A stretch of DNA of 33,182 nt, from assembly GCA_001464385.1 (NCBI GenBank), contig LNFB01000093.1, positions 1 through 33,182 of the forward strand, in the 5' to 3' direction. The stretch is from Deltaproteobacteria bacterium Ga0077550. Lineage in GTDB: Bacteria > Myxococcota_A > Polyangia > Nannocystales > Nannocystaceae. Position 1 is the stretch's first letter, and each line of letters starts with the position of its first letter. The notes beneath the pieces are model-generated. The model searched no databases and was not told where the DNA came from. It saw only the letters and a list, made by a program, of their open reading frames with translations. The translations under genes were made by a program, and so were the position numbers. Positions 1 to 8,600 of the stretch are shown piece by piece.

Positions 1-2
1 CG

Positions 3-92
3 GAGCAGCTCGTGTGGGCTGCCGGCAACGCCCCTTGCTCGGACCAGTCGGCCACCGCGCCCGCGCGCACGCAGGACTGGACCGCGGTTTGA
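3..92 (+). CDS. 3' end of an unidentified gene (partial)
   Basis: An open frame runs in from the left edge and stops at TGA 90-92, giving 29 residues ending in TQDWTAV. It carries one Cys and is rich in Ala, Thr and Pro, like the tail of an exported protein. The fragment is too short to assign a family. Codon use fits the GC-rich neighbourhood. It could also be a chance open frame. Confidence 0.3.
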   Translation, partial: EQLVWAAGNAPCSDQSATAPARTQDWTAV

Positions 93-130
93 CCGGAACC
101 AAGTCCCGCGCCGTGTGACCATGTCCGCCG

Positions 131-929
131 ATGGCTACGGACAATGATTCCCGAGCACGGCTGCGCACGCACGCGCAAGAACTCTGCCTGAGGATGGACC
201 TCGACGACCTGATGCGGTGGAGCCGTATCGGTCACAACTTCATCCTCGGCACCCACCGCGACATCGCTCGATACGCAGCGCTCGGCTTGTGCAGTCCGCC
301 CACGGGCCCCGACGACGGCGCAACCGCGCCTCGCTGGCTCGGATTCTTGTCACCGCTCGGGGAGGCCGTGGCTCCCCCACGGCGACGGGCTCCGCGCGAC
401 CGGGCCCATGCTCGGCACCTTCCTGTGGGCATGGGAAGCCGCGATGGGCTCGTGCTTCCACTTCGAGCTGTCCGCACGCCTGCTCGCGCAGGTCCGGTTC
501 GCGCGCGAGAGCATCGATCTCGACCTCGGCGCGCGCGATGGCCTGCTCCCGCTCTTGTTCCGACACTGGCCGTTCACCGACGACGAGAAGGACTTCCTCC
601 CGAAGTGCAACGCGCTGCGAAACAAGATCATCCACTGCGAGCCAGACGCGCTCTACAGGATCGTGAATAAGATCGACCCGTCGTTCATGCCGCCGCCCCA
701 CGTGCGGAGCTTGACCTTGGACGAACACGCATCTGGTTCGGAAATCCTCGCCGCCATCACGACCCATGACGGGAGCGTCGCCGTCAACAGCACTACGACG
801 CGAGATCAAGGGTTCTCAGGCTGGATGATGGAGGCCGCCAGCAACGGCACGTTCGCCAAGGCGGTGGAGATCCTCGGCCGCGGCATCGCGATCCTGCGCT
901 CGAAGGGCGAGGCTGCGGCCGAAGGCTAA
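131..929 (+). pseudogene. HEPN-like protein, apparently frameshifted
   Basis: Two overlapping frames together look like one gene. The first starts at ATG 131 (MATDNDSRARL) and reads sensibly through RWSRIGHNFILG to about RWLGFLSPLG. The second is open from before 340 and reads well from about 365 (WLPHGDGLRATGP) through MLGTFLWAWE (ATG 408) to TAA 927-929. The switch is +1 and falls around 340-375, next to a GGGG run (359-362) and a CCCCC run (374-378). The downstream part is helical and contains RNKIIH (codons 618-635), which fits the R-x4-H motif of HEPN ribonucleases; the preceding acidic stretch FTDDEKDFLPKCNALRNK also looks HEPN-like. No nucleotidyltransferase or other toxin partner is adjacent. 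Either the gene is broken, the sequence has a one-base error, or translation starts at 408 (173 residues). The family call rests on the short motif only. Confidence 0.5.
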
Positions 930-1081
930 CGCCGCAGGCGTCACAGGTCGCAGGCTCGAACAGGTCGCGGCTGAACTCCGTCGCCTTGCCGGCTTCCGCA
1001 ACCCGATGTTAGACCGCATCTGGCTGCCACTGCCCGCGGACGCGAGTTCGGGGTTCGAGCGTGGAGGACAGTGGGCGGTCG

Positions 1082-1432
1082 CTACTCCAGCGACTGCTCC
1101 TCAGACAATACCATGCAGTCGGTCACTTCGCCGCCGCTGCACCGGTCGCAATCTCGGAGCTCGCGCTTGGCCTCGGCCGCGGCAGCGATCACGCAGCGAT
1201 CGTACCCGCGGCCGGACAGGTTGGCGCACGTGCGGTCCTTCTCAATCTTGCGGATCGTGGCGAGGTTCAGCGTCCTGCAACGGCGCTGAAGCTCGGCGTC
1301 GGTCTCAGCGTTGCGCTCCCGCACCGCCGACCGCTCGACGGGGACCAGAAACAGAGCGCCGACCACCGCGGCGGCAACGACGACGACCGCGACGACGACG
1401 ACCATCGTCGGGTACGGTTTCTGCTGCGCCAC
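1082..1432 (-). CDS. Small single-pass membrane protein with Cys-rich extracytoplasmic domain
   Basis: This gene encodes 116 residues of no family I recognise. Residues 1-9 (MAQQKPYPT) form a short basic cytoplasmic head. They are followed by a very hydrophobic helix of Val, Ala and Met to about residue 30 (VVVVAVVVVAAAVVGALF). The remainder is a charged, probably helical domain of about 85 residues with Cys in RRCRTL, RTCANL, YDRCVI, RDCDRCSG and TDCMV. That spacing suggests disulphides outside the cytoplasm. There is no lipobox, so the helix is probably an uncleaved anchor. The gene stands alone, upstream of tRNA-Pro in the chromosome order but with no obvious operon partner. Confidence that it is a real gene is good; its function is unknown. 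Confidence 0.7.
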   Translation of the reverse strand: MAQQKPYPTMVVVVAVVVVAAAVVGALFLVPVERSAVRERNAETDAELQRRCRTLNLATIRKIEKDRTCANLSGRGYDRCVIAAAAEAKRELRDCDRCSGGEVTDCMVLSEEQSLE

Positions 1433-1609
1433 ACGGGCAGACTACCCAAGCTCCGTGAGACGCGCACTTCTCCACGCTCGGAGTTCGCCCGAGGCACCAC
1501 CGGAGGGATCCCAAGCTCCAGCGAATGGACCAGGAGCATGGGTCGAGCTCCGGGACGGCCGGCGAGCTGCAACGCCCTCACCGCCTGCCATGACCCCGCG
1601 AACCACGCG

Positions 1610-1628
1610 AAAAAGGGCCCGTAGGCCC
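1610..1628 (-). terminator. Rho-independent terminator after tRNA-Pro
   Basis: Read on the minus strand, GGGCC-TACG-GGCCC is followed at once by TTTTT. It lies 22 bases past the 3' end of the tRNA. The 5 bp G/C stem, tetraloop and T run are the classic arrangement, and T runs are rare in this GC-rich window. Confidence 0.75.
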
Positions 1629-1647
1629 CCTCTGCTGCTCTTCCAAC

Positions 1648-1724
<77 letters not shown>

Positions 1725-1738
1725 ATGTGAGGCCGCGG

Positions 1739-1767
1739 TATGTACCGCCCGCGCCGCGCCCCGTCAA
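1739..1767 (-). promoter_or_regulatory. Sigma-70-type promoter for tRNA-Pro
   Basis: On the minus strand TTGACG (5 of 6 to the -35 consensus) is followed after exactly 17 bases by TACATA, which ends 14 bases before the first tRNA base. Transcription would start about 7 bases ahead of the mature tRNA. The -10 match is only partial (T, A, -, A), but spacing and position are ideal. Confidence 0.6.
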
Positions 1768-1852
1768 TCAGCGCGTTGCGCGCTGTCACCTCCGCGCTCC
1801 GCGGCCCGCCTCGGCCGGACCCACGCGCCGCCACGCCCACGCCACGCCCCCG

Positions 1853-2665
1853 TCAGTAGCTGTACGTGAACGTGAAGGGGACGCAGGCGGCGTCCGGGGC
1901 GTCGACGATGATGTCGATCGAGGCGTTCTCGTAGCCGCCGTTGCAGTCGAGGGTCATCGCGACCGTGCCGGTGCCGCAGCAGCGGTCGCCGTTGGGCTCG
2001 CCCTGCGTGCACGTCGCCTGGGTGCCGCCGGCCGAGCAGTTCGGCAGCAGGCAGAACTCGAGGTCGGCGCCCTCGGTGAAGGTGACCGACGGCTGGGCGT
2101 CGCCGTTGCCGCAGGCGTCGGACCACTGCCCTTGGAAGTAGAACCAGTCGGGGCTCGTCGCGGCGTCGACGACCGCGCTGTGCTCGAGCGTGCCGCCGTC
2201 GCAGGCGAGATCGCCGAGCGGCACAGAGTCCTCGTAGTCCTGGTTCGACTCGTCGTCCTCCTCGCAGGGCCCGACGCCGACCTCCGCGGACCCGCTCGAC
2301 TCCACCGCGGTGGGATCCGTGCTGCTGCCGTCGACGCCCGTCGTCCCCGAGGGATCCGTCGCATCGGTCGGGTTCGTCGGGTCACTCGGGTCCGTCGGAT
2401 CCGTCGGGTCACTCGGGTCCGTCGGATCCGTCGGGTCACTCGGGTCGCTCGGATCACTCGCGCCGGATCCCTCCGCCGAAACCCCACCCGACCCGTCGTC
2501 GGATCCCCGCGTCACTCCGCCCGTCGCGTCGCCGTCACCGTCCCCCTCACCGTCACCCGCGCCCTGGCTGGCGTTCGCGACCGTGCTCGACTCGACCGGC
2601 GATCCGGTGCAGCCGGGCGCGGCGAACCCCACCAGCACCAGCACCAACATCGAGGCGCGCGTCAT
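1853..2665 (-). CDS. Repeat-containing secreted lipoprotein
   Basis: The product is 270 residues. The start [19 protein letters not shown] gives a good lipoprotein signal with Cys19 as the likely lipidated residue; the -3 position is Ala rather than Leu. An upstream in-frame start would add 22 Arg/Cys-rich residues that spoil the signal. Next comes a low-complexity linker rich in Asp, Gly, Ser, Thr and Pro, including repeated SDP/TDP triplets. The C-terminal 140 residues form a compact Cys-rich domain ([58 protein letters not shown]). Such linker-plus-disulphide-domain lipoproteins are common in Nannocystis-like myxobacteria, and the linker probably projects the domain from the outer membrane. 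It lies 72 bases downstream of the ECF sigma gene on the same strand, so it may be co-transcribed. Function unknown. Confidence 0.8.
   Translation of the reverse strand: MTRASMLVLVLVGFAAPGCTGSPVESSTVANASQGAGDGEGDGDGDATGGVTRGSDDGSGGVSAEGSGASDPSDPSDPTDPTDPSDPTDPTDPSDPTNPTDATDPSGTTGVDGSSTDPTAVESSGSAEVGVGPCEEDDESNQDYEDSVPLGDLACDGGTLEHSAVVDAATSPDWFYFQGQWSDACGNGDAQPSVTFTEGADLEFCLLPNCSAGGTQATCTQGEPNGDRCCGTGTVAMTLDCNGGYENASIDIIVDAPDAACVPFTFTYSY
2379..2459. repeat. 27-bp tandem repeat (three units)
   Basis: Units start at 2379, 2406 and 2433. The first two are identical (starting GGGTCACTCGGGTCCGTCGG); the third has a few changes. Read on the minus strand they encode the alternating SDP/TDP triplets of the lipoprotein linker. 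The identity at DNA level points to recent expansion by slippage. Confidence 0.9.
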
Positions 2666-2737
2666 CGCGAACGACGCTAGCAGCGCCCGCCCGAACCGGC
2701 AACGCCGACACCGCCCCCGACGGGGCGACAACCCGAG

Positions 2738-3385
2738 TCAGCCCGACGCGCCGTCGGGCCCGAGCTTGCTGCGCAGCCGCTCCTTCACCCGCTCGAAGCG
2801 CTTGCGCAGCTTGGCCGCGGCCTTGTCGTGGTCCTCGTCGGGGTCGTCGCACATCACCCGCGCGATGTCGCGCCACGACATGCGCCGATCGACGCGCAAG
2901 ACCAGCAGCGTGCGGTCGTCCTCGTCGAGGGTCGAGCGCAGCAGCTCGAGCCGGCGCTTCATGTCGCTGCGCATGTACGCGACCGTCGTCGTGCGCACCG
3001 CCGCGGCCTGCTGGGCGACCTCGGGGGCCTCCGACATCGCCACCACGTGCCGACGGTGCCCCTGCCGATACGCCTCGCGCACGAGGTTGCGGGCGATCGC
3101 GTAGGACCACGTGCGGAAGCTGCTCTCCCAACGGAACGACGGCAACGCGCGCCACAGCTTCTCGCACAGCTCCGAGAACATCTCCTCGGCGTCGTCGGCC
3201 GTGCGCGCGAGCGCGAAGAGGTACCCGAGCAGCTCGCCGCCGTAGCCCTCGATCGCGCGGGTCGTCGCGGCCGCGGGGCCCGCCGTCTCGGCGAGCGTGC
3301 GGATCTCGTCCTCGAGCGCCTTGGTGCGGCGCTCGTCCTCCGCCAGGCGTGCTGCCCGTTGGGAATCCTCGGGGGCGCCGGTCAT
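2738..3385 (-). CDS. RNA polymerase sigma factor, ECF type
   Basis: The 215-residue product (start MTGAPEDSQRAARL) has the two-domain layout of ECF sigma factors. Region 2 runs over the middle third: GELLGYLFALARTADDAEEM, then FSELCEKLWRALPSFRW and the -10-binding SSFRTWSYAIARNLVREAYR. Region 4 is the C-terminal third (LRSTLDEDDRTLLVLR, MSWRDIARVM), whose helix-turn-helix carries an unusual acidic insert, CDDPDEDHDKAAAKLRKR. No anti-sigma gene lies beside it; the next gene downstream is the repeat lipoprotein. A TTG start 10 codons upstream would overlap the divergent dehydrogenase start, so the ATG at 3385 is preferred. The promoter it recognises cannot be read from the sequence. Confidence 0.9.
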   Translation of the reverse strand: MTGAPEDSQRAARLAEDERRTKALEDEIRTLAETAGPAAATTRAIEGYGGELLGYLFALARTADDAEEMFSELCEKLWRALPSFRWESSFRTWSYAIARNLVREAYRQGHRRHVVAMSEAPEVAQQAAAVRTTTVAYMRSDMKRRLELLRSTLDEDDRTLLVLRVDRRMSWRDIARVMCDDPDEDHDKAAAKLRKRFERVKERLRSKLGPDGASG

Positions 3386-3414
3386 CGCGACGACGATGAT
3401 ACGCTCCGCCCCCA

Positions 3415-5205
3415 ATGGGCGACAAGACCAGCGACACGGGCACCGGCAAGACCAGCGACAAGGCCGTCGACAAGACCATCAGCTTCGTCCGCTCGCTGTG
3501 CCAGGGCGCCATCGAAGAGGAGGTGATCCTCCCCTACCCCGCGCTGTCCGAGACCGAGCGCGACACGCTCCGCGCGGTCGTCGGATCCGTCGACGAGCTC
3601 CTCGGTCCGCGCGCCGAGGACTTCCGCCACTGGGACGCGGCCGGCGAGCTGCCCGCGTCGTTCCTCGAGGAGCTGCGCAACTTCGGCCTGTTCGGCCTCG
3701 TGATCCCCGAGGAACACGGCGGCATGGGCATGCACGCGGCCGCGTACTCGCGCACGCTGCAGCAGGTCGCGCGCCACGACGCGTCGGTCGCGGTCACGAT
3801 CGGCGCGCACAGCTCGATCGGCATGCGTGGCCTGCTGCTCTACGGCACCGACGAGCAGAAGGCCAAGTGGATGCCCAAGCTCGCCACAGGCGAGATGATC
3901 GCGGCGTTCTGCCTGACCGAGCCCGGCGCGGGATCCGACGCGGCGTCGATCCGCACCACCGCGGTCAAGGACGGCGACGACTGGGTGATCAACGGCAGCA
4001 AGCTGTGGATCACCAACGGCGGCATCGCCGACTTCTTCACGGTCTTCGCGAAGACCGGCGGCGCCGACGAGCGCGGCAAGCTGTCGGGCTTCGTCGTCAC
4101 CCGCGACATGCCGGGCGTCAGCATCGGACCCCACGAGGACAAGATGGGGCTGCGGGCCTCGTCGACGACGTCGGTGTACTTCGACAACGTCCGCGTCCCC
4201 GCGTTCAACCTCCTCGGGCCCGAGCACGCCGGCTTCAAGGTCGCGATGCACATCCTCAACAACGGGCGCACCGGCCTGGGCGGCGGCGCGGTCGGGGCGA
4301 TGAAGCGGCTCGTCGAGGCCGCCTCCAAGCAGGCGAAGACCCGCCAGCAGTTCGGCCGCCCGATCGCCGAGTTCGGCCTGGTCAAGCAGAAGCTCGGGCA
4401 GATGGTCGTCGACTGCTACGCCGCCGAGTCGGTGGTCAACCTCGTCGCCGGCATCATCGACCAGGGCTACGAGGAGTACGCGATCGAGGCCGCGATCTCG
4501 AAGGTCTTCGCCAGCGAGGCGCTGTGGCGCACCGCCGACGAGGCGCTGCAGATCGCCGGCGGCAACGGCTTCATGCGGGATTACCCGTACGAGCGGGTGG
4601 TCCGCGACAGCCGCATCAACCGCATCTTCGAGGGCACCAACGAGGTGCTGCGGCTGTTCATCGCGCTGTCGGCGATGAACGACGTCGGCACAGAGCTTAA
4701 GGAGCTCGCGTCGAGCCTGCGCGGCGTGTTCGACGATCCGATCAAGGGCTTCGGCGTCATGTCGGCGTACGCCCTGCGCCGCGCCGCGCTCGCCACCGGG
4801 ATCCGCCGGGCCAAGTCGGCGTTCACCAAGATCGAGCCGTCGGTCGCCCCGGCCGCGCAGATCTTCGCGGTGTGCACCCGCGATCTGGCGACCGCCGCCG
4901 ATCGGATCCTGCGCAAGCACGGCAAGCACATCATCGGCAAGCAGTTCGCGTCGAGCCGCCTCGCCGACATCATGATCGACATGTTCGTGCTCGCCGCGAT
5001 CATCTCGCGGGTCAACGCCGCGGTGGTCGCCTCGGGCACCCAGGGCGCCGCCAAGGAGCTGGAGATCCTGAACGTGTTCGCCGGCCAGGCCCGCCGCCGC
5101 ATCCGCGCCAACTTCGAGCGGATCGACGACAACGACGACGAGCTCATCAAGGGCCTCGCCGACGACGCCGTGGCGCGCGAGGGCTACGGCTGGGACAACC
5201 TGTGA
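3415..5205 (+). CDS. Acyl-CoA dehydrogenase, VLCAD/ACAD9-like
   Basis: This 596-residue flavoenzyme oxidises acyl-CoA to trans-2-enoyl-CoA in fatty acid beta-oxidation. The N-terminal helical domain reads LGLVIPEEHGG-like (FGLVIPEEHGGMGMH). The middle beta domain has FCLTEPGAGSDAASI and LWITNGG, which line the FAD and acyl site. The helical C-terminal domain has RQQFGRPIAEFGLVKQKL and INRIFEGTNEVLRLF; the Glu of FEGTNE (residue 406) is the catalytic base. The protein continues about 190 residues beyond that Glu (AMNDVGTELKELASS to EGYGWDNL). This extension and the EGTNEVLRLFIAL wording match the very-long-chain/ACAD9 subfamily rather than the short 380-residue enzymes. It is a single gene, divergent from the ECF sigma gene with 29 bases between. 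No electron-transfer flavoprotein gene is nearby. Chain-length preference is inferred from the extension only. Confidence 0.95.
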   Translation: MGDKTSDTGTGKTSDKAVDKTISFVRSLCQGAIEEEVILPYPALSETERDTLRAVVGSVDELLGPRAEDFRHWDAAGELPASFLEELRNFGLFGLVIPEEHGGMGMHAAAYSRTLQQVARHDASVAVTIGAHSSIGMRGLLLYGTDEQKAKWMPKLATGEMIAAFCLTEPGAGSDAASIRTTAVKDGDDWVINGSKLWITNGGIADFFTVFAKTGGADERGKLSGFVVTRDMPGVSIGPHEDKMGLRASSTTSVYFDNVRVPAFNLLGPEHAGFKVAMHILNNGRTGLGGGAVGAMKRLVEAASKQAKTRQQFGRPIAEFGLVKQKLGQMVVDCYAAESVVNLVAGIIDQGYEEYAIEAAISKVFASEALWRTADEALQIAGGNGFMRDYPYERVVRDSRINRIFEGTNEVLRLFIALSAMNDVGTELKELASSLRGVFDDPIKGFGVMSAYALRRAALATGIRRAKSAFTKIEPSVAPAAQIFAVCTRDLATAADRILRKHGKHIIGKQFASSRLADIMIDMFVLAAIISRVNAAVVASGTQGAAKELEILNVFAGQARRRIRANFERIDDNDDELIKGLADDAVAREGYGWDNL

Positions 5206-5226
5206 GCGTCACGCCGCACGGCCACT

Positions 5227-5469
5227 TCACGCTGCGCGGCTGGGCCCCATCTCCCGCATCTTGACCGCGAGATCGAAGTCGAGGCTCGAGACGATCGCCT
5301 CCAGGTTCGCGAGGCGCTGCTCGACCTCGGGGGAGCTGGGGGCCGGCAGCGCCGGGCGGGGCGCCGGCTGGCGCAGCGCGGCCATCTGCGTGCGGTGATC
5401 GAGCACGCGCTGGATCAGCCACGCGGTGAAGACGAAGGGGGTGGCGACGATGCACACGACGGCGAACAT
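5227..5469 (-). CDS. Small PspB-like membrane protein
   Basis: An 80-residue product starts MFAVVCIVATPFVFTAWLIQ, a single transmembrane helix at the extreme N terminus. It is followed by a basic stretch RVLDHRTQMAALRQ, a Pro/Ala hinge, and a short amphipathic coiled-coil helix (SSPEVEQRLANLEAIVSS). That is the layout of PspB, the inner-membrane phage-shock protein that senses envelope stress, and the length is similar. Direct sequence identity to PspB is weak, so this is an architectural resemblance. The gene converges on the acyl-CoA dehydrogenase (21 bases apart) and diverges from the alpha-2-macroglobulin gene across a 200-base region that holds an inverted repeat. It is easily missed because longer unrelated frames overlap it. 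Confidence 0.65.
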   Translation of the reverse strand: MFAVVCIVATPFVFTAWLIQRVLDHRTQMAALRQPAPRPALPAPSSPEVEQRLANLEAIVSSLDFDLAVKMREMGPSRAA

Positions 5470-5607
5470 GGATACGAACTCCCAAAGTCGCCCGCCGGCG
5501 GGGTGCCGCGGGAGGCAAGGCCTACCGAAGCTGACGGACGGGCATTCCGCCGGACACCGCGGCGCCCTCGGCGATGCGGATCCGCACGGTTTTTGCGCCC
5601 CGCGCCG

Positions 5608-5622
5608 ACACCCCCGGGGTGT
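5608..5622. promoter_or_regulatory. Perfect 7+1+7 inverted repeat, candidate operator
   Basis: ACACCCC-C-GGGGTGT lies between the divergent PspB-like and alpha-2-macroglobulin genes, 49 bases upstream of the latter's start codon. Its compact symmetry is typical of a dimeric repressor or activator site. It would also form a hairpin too tight to be a good terminator, and no T run follows. No clear -35/-10 pair was identified around it. Confidence 0.4.
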
Positions 5623-5671
5623 TAGCGTGCCGCCGCCACGCTCGATGGGTGTGGCGACGGAACCAGGGGTC

Positions 5672-8600
5672 ATGCGCGTGCGTTCTACGAAATTCATCCT
5701 CGGTGCCCTGTTCGTGCTCTCGGTCCTGTCATGCCGGGGCAAGAAGGACGGTCCCCTCGCCATGATCGATCCCGACGACGCCGCGCCCCCCGTGCGCACC
5801 GGTGACGAGCCCGGCCTCACGATCACGCTCGGCCACGCCGACGCCGACGGCGGCAAGGCGGCGCGACCCAAGCTCGCCGAGGCGACGGTGCTCGGCGAGG
5901 CCGACACCGCGAAGGTGCTCGCGCGCCTGCCCAAGCTCCCCGCATCGCCCGACGACACCAAGGACTTCGCGATGCGCCCGGGCTCGGCGCCTCCGCCCAC
6001 GACCGGCGCCACCGTGCTCGGCGCCTTCCCGCCCAAGGCCAGCCCACCGGCCGTCGCCGCGCGCCCGAGCGGGCCGCTCGAGGTGACCCGCTTCGCCCCC
6101 GAGGGCGCGGTGCCCATGGCGCCGCACGTGTCGATCAGCTTCTCGCAGCCGATGGTCGAGGTCACGTCGGTCGCGGAGCTCGCGGCCAAGGACGTGCCGG
6201 TGAAGCTGTCGCCCACGCCCGCCGGCAAGTGGCGCTGGGTCGGCGCGAAGACGCTGATGTTCGAGCCGGCCGAGCGCCTGCCGATGGCGACGCGCTACCG
6301 CGTCGAGATCCCCGCGGGCACGCGCTCCGCAGTGGGCACCAAGACCGCGAAGGCGACGGCGTTCGACTTCCAGACCCCGCCACCGACGGTGAAGCAGCTC
6401 TATCCCCAGGGCCAGCCCACCCGACTGCGACCGGTGATCTTCGTCGAGTTCGATCAGGCGATCGACCCCGCGAAGGTCGCGCCGATGATCGAGCTCGGCG
6501 TCGGTCGCAAGGGCCGCGCGGTGCGCCTCGCGAAGCCCGAGGAGATCGCCGGCGACGAGGTCGTCCGCACCCTCGCCGAGCAGGCGATGAAGGATCGCTG
6601 GCTCGCGGTGGTTCCCGTGGACGCGCTGCCGAGCGACAGCCGCGTGCAGATCACCCTGGGCCCCAAGGTGCCGTCGGCCGAGGGCCCCGAGCTCAGCGCC
6701 GCCGCCGAACGCTTCGAGTTCAGCACCTACGGCCCGATGCGGATCGCGGCGCACCGCTGCGGTTACGACGGCAACTGCCCGCCCGACCAGCCCTTCGAGA
6801 TCGAGTTCACCAACCCCATCGACCCCAAGAAGTTCGACGCGGCGATGGTGAAGGCCGAGCCCGCGATCGACGACATGCGCGTCGAGGTGTGGGGCCAGAA
6901 CATGGTCGTCAGCGGCCGCACCAAGGGCCGCACCAAGTACCAGGTCACGGTGTCGGAGACGGTGCCGGACATGTTCGGGCAGCGCCTGGGCAAGGCCGAC
7001 ACGCTGACGTTCCGCGTCGGCGCGGCGCCCGAGTCGTTGTCGGCGCAGGGCTCGGGCCTCGTGGTCCTCGATCCCGCCGCCGGGCCCGAGTTCGCGGTCT
7101 ACTCGACCAACCACAAGAAACTCCGCGTGCGCGCGTACACGGTCGACCCCGACGACTGGCGCGACTACCTCGCGATGATCGAGCGGATCGGCCGCGACTC
7201 CCGCGACGTGAAGCCGCCGGGCACCCGCGCGTTCGACAAGGAGATCGACGTGCGTCGCGACGACGATGCGATGGTCGAGACGCTCGTCGATCTGCGACCC
7301 GCGCTGAAGGGCGGCCTCGGTCACGTCATCGTGATCGTCGAGCCGCCGGGCAAGCCCAAGGAGCCGTGGATGCAGCAGCGCGTGGTCGCGTGGGTGCAGG
7401 CCACCAAGCTGGGCCTGTCGGCGCACGTCGACGGCGAGCAGATGCTGGTGTGGACGACGTCGCTCGACGGCGGCAAGCCCGAGGCCGGCGTCGCGGTCGA
7501 GCTCGGCGGCGGCACCAAGGCCGACAGCGACAAGGACGGCCTGGCGCGCCTCGTGCTGCCCGGCAAGGCCGCGCCGGTCGTCGTCGCGCGCAAGGGCAAC
7601 GACGTCGCGTTCCTCCCCGAGGCGGTGTGGTGGTGGTCGGCCGGCGACGGCTCGTGGAAGAAGTCGACCCGCGGCGACGAGCTGCACTGGTACGTCTTCG
7701 ACGATCGCCACCTGTATCGCCCCGGCGAGGAGGTCCACGTCAAGGGCTGGATCCGCAACGTGCAGGGCGACAAGGGCGGCGACGTCACGGCGGCCGCGGG
7801 CCTGCGCGACGTCGCGTACACGCTCACCGACTCGCAGGGCAACAAGATCAAGTCGGGCACGCTGACGCTCAACGCGTTCGGGGCGTTCGACACCGTGCTC
7901 GCCCTGCCCAAGACGATGAACCTCGGCGGCGCGTCGCTGGTGCTCACCGCCAAGGGCGCGAAGAAGGGCCTGATGGGCGCGGAGTACTGGCACAGCTTCG
8001 ACGTCCAGGAATTCCGCCGGCCCGAGTACGAGGTCACCACGGCGCTCGACGAGGGGCCGCACGTCGTCGGCGGCCGCGCCGTCGCCACCGTGAGCGCGAA
8101 GTACTACGCGGGCGGCGGGCTGCCCAACGCGGCGGTCGACTGGCGCGTCACCTCGATGCCGGGCAGCTACCAGCCGCCCGGCCACGATGGCTGGCTGTTC
8201 GGCAAGATCGAGCCGTGGTGGTGCTTCTGGCGCGGCTGGGGCCCGTACACGCCCGACCCGGCGCGGGAGCCGAAGTCGAGCACGTTCACCACGACCACGG
8301 ACGGCGCCGGCGAGCACCGGCTCGCGATCGACTTCGTGTCGGTCAACCCCGCGCGGGCGATGAGCGTCACCGCCGAGGCCACCGTCACCGACGTCAACCG
8401 CCAGGCGTGGAGTTCGACGACGAGCACCGTCGTGCACCCCGCATCGCGCTACATCGGGCTCAAGAGCGAGCGCGCGTTCGTGCAGGCCGGCGAGGCGATC
8501 GAGATCGACGCCGTCGTCGCCGACATCGACGGCAAGCGGGCGATCGGTGCCCCGGTCGCCCTGCGCGCGGTCCGACTCGAGTGGCAGCAGGAGAAGGGCG

